From: Hypomyces perniciosus | Lineage: Eukaryota; Ascomycota; Sordariomycetes; Hypocreales; Hypocreaceae | Reading direction: 5' to 3' | DNA: 64,000 nucleotides | Assembly: GCA_008477525.1 (NCBI GenBank) | Contig: SPDT01000002.1 | Coordinates: 930,001-994,000, forward strand | Shown here: positions 59,351-64,000 of the stretch, piece after piece | Layout: the number at the start of each line of letters is the position of its first letter | Numbering within the stretch: position 1 is the stretch's first letter | Notes under the pieces: model-generated | Databases searched by the model: none | Told to the model about the DNA's origin: nothing | Seen by the model: the letters and a program-made list of their open reading frames with translations, nothing else | Position numbers and translations under genes: made by a program

Positions 59351-61750
59351 AAGGTTTATAGAATATATAGTTTAAAGGCCCCCTTTTTAGTTAAATTATA
59401 GTCTATTTCTTTTAAAGTATTCTTGATTAATAGTTGCTAGTATAGTATAGTTTTTATTTAATTAAGTTAGGCTTTATTTTATTTAAGGCGTTTTTAACTG
59501 TTAATTGCTAGTAATATATACTTTTTATATTAACTTTAATAAAGTTATTTTTTATTTTAACTGCTATTAAAATTTATATAAGGCTAGCTATACTTTTTAA
59601 AAGATAATAGTAGTAATAGTAATAGGATTTAAAGGTAATAGTTAAAGTTTTTTAATTAATATTAAAGTTATATTTTCTTTAGCTATAAAAGGCTGAAGAT
59701 TATAAGTATATTATTAGGGATACTTATAATAAAGAAAAGGCAGAGTTTTTTATAAGAGTTAATTATGGTTTATATAATAAAAAAGTTTAAAATTTTATTA
59801 ACTATACTTTTATTAATAAATAAAAGATTTTTAATAAATAATAGTTATTAAATAGTAATATTAAATTGCTTAATAAAAGCGCAGCTAATAAAAGCTTAAG
59901 GTATATAGCTGCTGTTTATTAAAGCTTTTATGTTAATATAGATATTATGCGCAAGGAATAATATAGTTTATATTAAAAGGGATTTACTGTTTATTAATTT
60001 AAGTTTAAAGGGTTTTCGACTAAAAAGATAGCAGTAAATCTATTTTAAAATAATAGTCCTATTTCCAGTTAACCTTTACTTACAATTTTTAATAAAGGTT
60101 AATCTTTTCTTTAATTTATAAATTAAATCTATGTTTTTAATAAATAAATTTAGCTAAACTAAGGTAAATTAAAAGTTAATAGGGCAGCGCTACTGTTATT
60201 ATCTTTATTAATACTTAAAGAGGGTATATTATTTAAAGCCTAGATTTATAAGTTACTTAGGCGTTACAGGTAATATTAACGCGCTATTAAAGTTTAGTTA
60301 TTATACTTTATTAAGCTATTTTATTATTAACTTTAAAGTACTGTTAGGTTAAAGTATAGCTAGTATAGCTAAATTTAGCGGTTTTAATTTTATATTTAGT
60401 ATAGATTGCTTTAATATATATTAAACTGCTTTTTTTTATTGTATTTATTAAGGCTATAGCCTGCTTTTTTGCAGTAAAAGTAAAGTCCTTTAGCGATATA
60501 TTTTTTGCAAAAGACTTAAAAGTAAAGTAGCAGGGTATATATAGTATCTAGTTATATTAAATTACTGGCCAGCGCTAAAGTAATAGTTTAATTATTCTAT
60601 TAGTATTAATAATATTATTGTTAATACTAATACTATTACTATTAATAGCCTTATTAATACTAGCCTATTTAAGCAGTATAAAGGGCATTATAGTAGGCGC
60701 CCTCTTAAAGCTTATTATAGATAGTTTAGTAGAGTTAGCACTATTTAGTAAAGTTAAATTTATTTAGCTTAATTACTTAAGTCTTTATAGCATCGGCAAG
60801 CTCCTGAAAGACCTTTATCTTTAAGGCCTTTACTATTTGCTTAGCGGTTTTACTGTATTTACTGCCTAATGCAAATAACTTTACTATAAAGTTTTAAAAA
60901 GGCTTATTTAATATATACAGGTTATTAAAAGACTGCAATACTTTTTAAAAGAGGTTAATTGTTTTATATTATTTATTAAAATTAATAAAAAATACTATAT
61001 TAATCTTTTAATACTATTAGGCAAGGTTATTAAAACTTTTAATAATAGTATTAAAGTTTTTTTTACAGTTAGTATATATCTCCTTTTAAAAGACCTGCAA
61101 TATATAGGATCTTTTTAAGTTTAGTTAAAAAAATTAATTAATTGCTTATAAAGGTAATATTAATTTAAGAATATTAGTTAATATATTCTTATTAATATTT
61201 AATAATATCTTTTTATTTATTACTAAATTGCTTAAAGTCTTTAATTTAATAGTAGCTAAGTAAATTATTATTTCTAGGGCTTAATAGTAAAGCTGCATTT
61301 AAAGCTTTAACCTAGGCTTTAATTTATACTTTAAGGTTTTAATTTTTAGCTGCCTGCTTTAAGATTTCCTATTTAAAGGTTTATTTTTATTCTTTTTATT
61401 AAACTAGGCCTTTTTTAATTGCTTAGCTAAAGAGATAGAATTAGTAATAAAGGTTATTATCTTTAATAATTATATTTATTAGACGCATATAGTTACTATT
61501 AACGCTAGATTTTTATAAGGTTTTAAAGAAAAAAGGGAAAGGTGTAAGCTTTATAGCTAAAACTATAGTCTATTAGGCTAAGTTAGGCTGCAGGGTAAGG
61601 TTTAAGGCATCTATATTTATCTTGCTTATAATTGGTTTCCTATAGATATAGGGTTTAAGGGATAAAGGCTAGGCTATAGAGGCGTTATTGTAGGGTTAGG
61701 AATAAAGGGGGATTTAGGGGGAATTTATAATCGGTTAGGTATATGCCTTG
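59350..61750 (-). pseudogene. B-3 gag
   Basis: Minus strand, colinear with B-2 38110-40500, including the zinc-knuckle position near 60440-60490. The outermost 150 bp next to the 5' LTR are less mutated (CAGCTGCGCTATCGCAAGG leader). Confidence 0.75.
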
Positions 61751-61784
61751 CGATAGCGCAGCTGAGTTAAAGGACAGCATAAAC

Positions 61785-61956
61785 TATTATAGCACGGAAA
61801 GGCGGGTCAGGGCAAATATCGTTATTGTGCTGTAGAGAGCGGGAAAGCCCTAAGGCTCTACGGAAAGCTATAGCTAGGAACACGTTGGGGCCTGGTCACG
61901 TGACCGGGGCTCACGTAACAGGGCGTCAATATCGCGTCACGGTCAGTACCGTGACA
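61785..61956 (-). repeat. B-3 5' LTR
   Basis: 172 bp, very well preserved on its right side (CACGTGACCGGGGCTCACGT, then GTACCGTGACA). Best guide to the ancestral B LTR. Confidence 0.95.
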
Positions 61957-62330
61957 TTCCTTAAGACGACTCCTTTACAGCTTAAGATTTATATATTCTT
62001 GCAGTGCCTTTCCCCTGCAATAAATAAGCAGATACTTTACTATAGAATCCCTATAACCCGGCAGGAGTTGATTCGTGCTGGTATAATCGCTAAGACTTTT
62101 ATATATAGCTGTACTAGTAACGTAAATAGCTCTTAATAGGAATCTTAATCTTAAAGAAGATACAGAAAAACTAGACCTATTAGTCAGCAGGGATCACACT
62201 AGAATTATACTGCTAATATTTCAAAGAATACAGCAACTAAAGTATCCAGAGGTTTAAAAGAATAAAAAAACCTCCCTAGCTTAGTAATTTATTAGAAATA
62301 TAATAGTCCTTATTACAAGACCTCCTGCCA
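61957..62330 (+). pseudogene. E gag, second part
   Basis: Resumes after B-3. The sense frame from about 61990 to 62136 is open and reads T-R-Q-E-L-I-R-A-G-I-I-A-K, matching the gag pattern (x-E-L-I-x-x-A-I-x-I-D) in which capsid ends. It stops at a TAA (62134-62136). Confidence 0.6.
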
Positions 62331-62830
62331 AGCTTTTAATTGCATAAAGTGTAATAGTAAATACTACTTTACTAAAAAGCATAATAACCCTATTTAGCTA
62401 TACCTTACTAGCAGAAATACTAAACCTGCAGTTTATTAAGCCTAAAAATATAATTGCTATATAGATCCACCTATAAAACAACTAGAGAAGATGCAGCTAG
62501 GTAGCTACTAGCAATATATAAATGCCCTATTTAATCCCAGCAGCGATATTTACATTATCTCTTTATAATAAAAAGATTAATTAAGAAGTCTATTACTAGC
62601 TCCTAAACTTACTGCTATTTTCCTAGGTGTTTCTACTATAATTTATAGCTATATAGATATACTTATAAAGATAGTTAATGACTAGGGAGTAGAGAAGAAA
62701 TAGCTATTTTATTGCATTATTGCTAATAGCCTAAAAGACTTTATTCTAGGAAGACCTTAATTTTAAAAAGCTGATCTTACCTTTTCCTGGAAATATAATT
62801 AATAGAATTATCCTTTAACTAGGGATTTTA
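62330..62830 (+). pseudogene. E zinc-knuckle region and protease
   Basis: C-I-K-C (62341-62352) preceded by other Cys is the start of a degraded zinc knuckle. Further on, D-F-I-L-G-R-P near 62745 is the retroviral-type protease landmark (I-L-G-x-P-W-L). The catalytic D-S/T-G upstream is not recognisable. Confidence 0.6.
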
Positions 62831-64000
62831 TTACTTTAATAGCCTTTAAAAAGCAGCTATAATAAATTATTAAAAAAGCCTGAGTAGCTTTTATATTAGT
62901 AACTAAAAAGAAGCTAAAAGTTAGGTTAAAAGCTTTAGAAGATTTACTATCTCCCGACTTAAATGAAACTACTTCCCTAAAAGACTATAAGTCAGCTTTA
63001 TATTCAAAACTGCTTCTTATATATTATAATCTCACTAGTATTTTCTCTGTAAAAGAAGCTGCTAATATATTGGCAAGTCGATAGTATACTATTAAGTTAA
63101 AAGATAGGAAAATGCCTTTATAGAGTCCTATCTATAACCTAGCACCTAAAGAGCTGGAAGCTTTTTGTAAGTACTTGGAAAAAGTACTATAAAATATATA
63201 GATTTAGCAGTCTATTAATCCTGCAGGTGCCCCTATAATTTTAATACTAAAGAAAGGTAATAAACTGCAAATATACATTGATTTCTGTACTTTAAATAAA
63301 ATAACTTGCAAGAACCGCGCTCTTTTACTATTAATTTTAGAGATTTTTAATAAACTTAATTTAAAAGATATATATTACCAGATACCTATTTGTAAAGAAG
63401 ATAGGTAAAAGACAGTATTTCGCTGCTAATATAGATACTTTGAGTGTAATATTATATTATTTAGCCTTATAAATTCCCCTGTAACTTTTCAGCAATATAT
63501 TAATAATATACTATAAGATCTAGTTGATTTTATTTATATTATATATTTTAATTATATATTAATTTATAGCCGCACTCTCGAAAAGTATATACAGTATATT
63601 TACTAGGTTTTTAAGAAGTTATAAAATGCAAAGCTATATACTAATATTAATAAATACATTTTTTATATTACTTTAATACCTTTCTTTAAATATATTATTA
63701 CACTTAATGGAATTAAAATAGAATAGTTATACATTTAAGCTATTGCTAAGTGGCCAGTACCTAAAAGTATATATATTATCTTTATATTTCTAGGATTTAT
63801 AAGGTTTTACTATTGCTTTATTAAAAATTACAGTAAAATTACAGTACCTTTAACGGATCTTACTTATAGGAAGCGAGAAAGTTCTTTATAGTTAAAGCCT
63901 AGCGCTTTTAAAGCTTTTTAATACTTTAAAGGAAAGTTCTTAAAGAAACTTATTTTAATATATTATAACCTAAAGGCGCCGATTTATATAAAGATAGACG
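62830..64000 (+). pseudogene. E reverse transcriptase and start of RNase H (cut by window edge)
   Basis: The most legible pol in the window. S-P-A-G-A-P at about 63212-63232, L-K-D-I-Y-Y-Q-I near 63360-63385, T-F-Q-Q-Y-I-N-N near 63485, catalytic box Y-F-N-Y at 63544-63555 (Y-x-D-D expected; the first Asp is changed as by RIP, the second by a transversion), S-R-T-L-E-K-Y, then F-L-G-F-I-R-F-Y-Y (about 63788-63815) and I-T-V-P-L-T-D-L-T. Gypsy RT order. Dead as it stands; RNase H continues past 64000. Confidence 0.86.

Larger units (their letters stand above)
48655..61956 (-). mobile_element. Ty3/Gypsy family B, copy B-3 (carries A-3)
   Basis: Reverse-oriented B element with 172-bp LTRs (48655-48826, 61785-61956) and exact TSD ttcct. 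Split by A-3 in the RT region. Without A-3 it is about 6.7 kb, the same as B-2. Confidence 0.95.
47653..64000 (+). mobile_element. Ty3/Gypsy family E (3' end outside window, carries B-3)
   Basis: Begins TGTTGGGAGAGCGG at 47653 within C-4 (flank cttat, the expected TSD). It is split by B-3 with TSD ttcct, then resumes at 61957 and reaches RNase H at the right edge. RIP is moderate. The visible order is LTR or leader, gag, zinc-knuckle region, protease, RT and start of RNase H, so it is Gypsy type. Only this copy occurs in the window. Confidence 0.88.

Noticed and set aside
1..64000. CRISPR arrays, tRNA or rRNA genes, bacterial-type operons
   Set aside because: No regularly spaced short repeats, cloverleaf with A and B boxes, or rRNA-like sequence was seen; the content is eukaryotic LTR retrotransposons.

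Overview
The window is gene-poor, very AT-rich nuclear DNA that behaves like heterochromatin of a filamentous ascomycete (Pezizomycotina) with repeat-induced point mutation (RIP). Almost every repeat copy differs from its relatives by C-to-T and G-to-A changes that leave TA-rich sequence, stop codons where Trp or Gln codons stood, and Asp-to-Asn changes in catalytic motifs. I see no intact host gene, tRNA or rRNA. The species cannot be named from this sequence.

Nearly everything is nested transposable elements, most with boundaries fixed by target-site duplications (TSDs). Family A is Ty3/Gypsy (about 6.55 kb, 162-bp LTRs): A-1 at 2367-8961 (-), A-2 at 19059-25592 (-), A-3 at 51554-58155 (+), plus a solo LTR at 12934-13095. 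Family B is Ty3/Gypsy with a chromodomain (about 6.7 kb, 172-bp LTRs): B-1 at 1-10275 (+, carries A-1), B-2 at 37900-44602 (+), B-3 at 48655-61956 (-, carries A-3). Family C is Ty1/Copia (LTR about 580 bp): C-1 at 16080-18261, a rearranged C-2/C-3/C-4 composite at about 30340-47652, and solo LTRs at 16354-16934 and 28157-28736. Family D is a deleted Ty3/Gypsy (13921-16079, 226-bp LTRs) plus a RIP-degraded solo LTR at 26866-27091. Family E is another Ty3/Gypsy that begins at 47653 and runs past the right edge.

Left to right: B-1 with A-1 inside its integrase region (1-10275); a large foldback (long inverted repeat) element (10277-13780) carrying a hAT-like MITE and two solo LTRs; D; C-1 with a RIP-free solo LTR; AT-rich DNA around A-2 and a D solo LTR; an unclassified block split by a C solo LTR (28000-30340); the C composite with B-2 inside; then a four-level nest, C-4 < E < B-3 < A-3, reaching the right edge.

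The most informative structures are the foldback element, whose two arms act as each other's empty site for three dated insertions, and the C composite, where an inverted half-element is joined through a 5-bp duplication (taagg/taggg). That junction fits either retrotransposon autointegration or a C-into-C insertion followed by inversion between LTRs. The central part of the foldback (about 11.4-12.9 kb) is the only sizeable stretch of balanced base composition that is not LTR sequence; I recognise no gene there.
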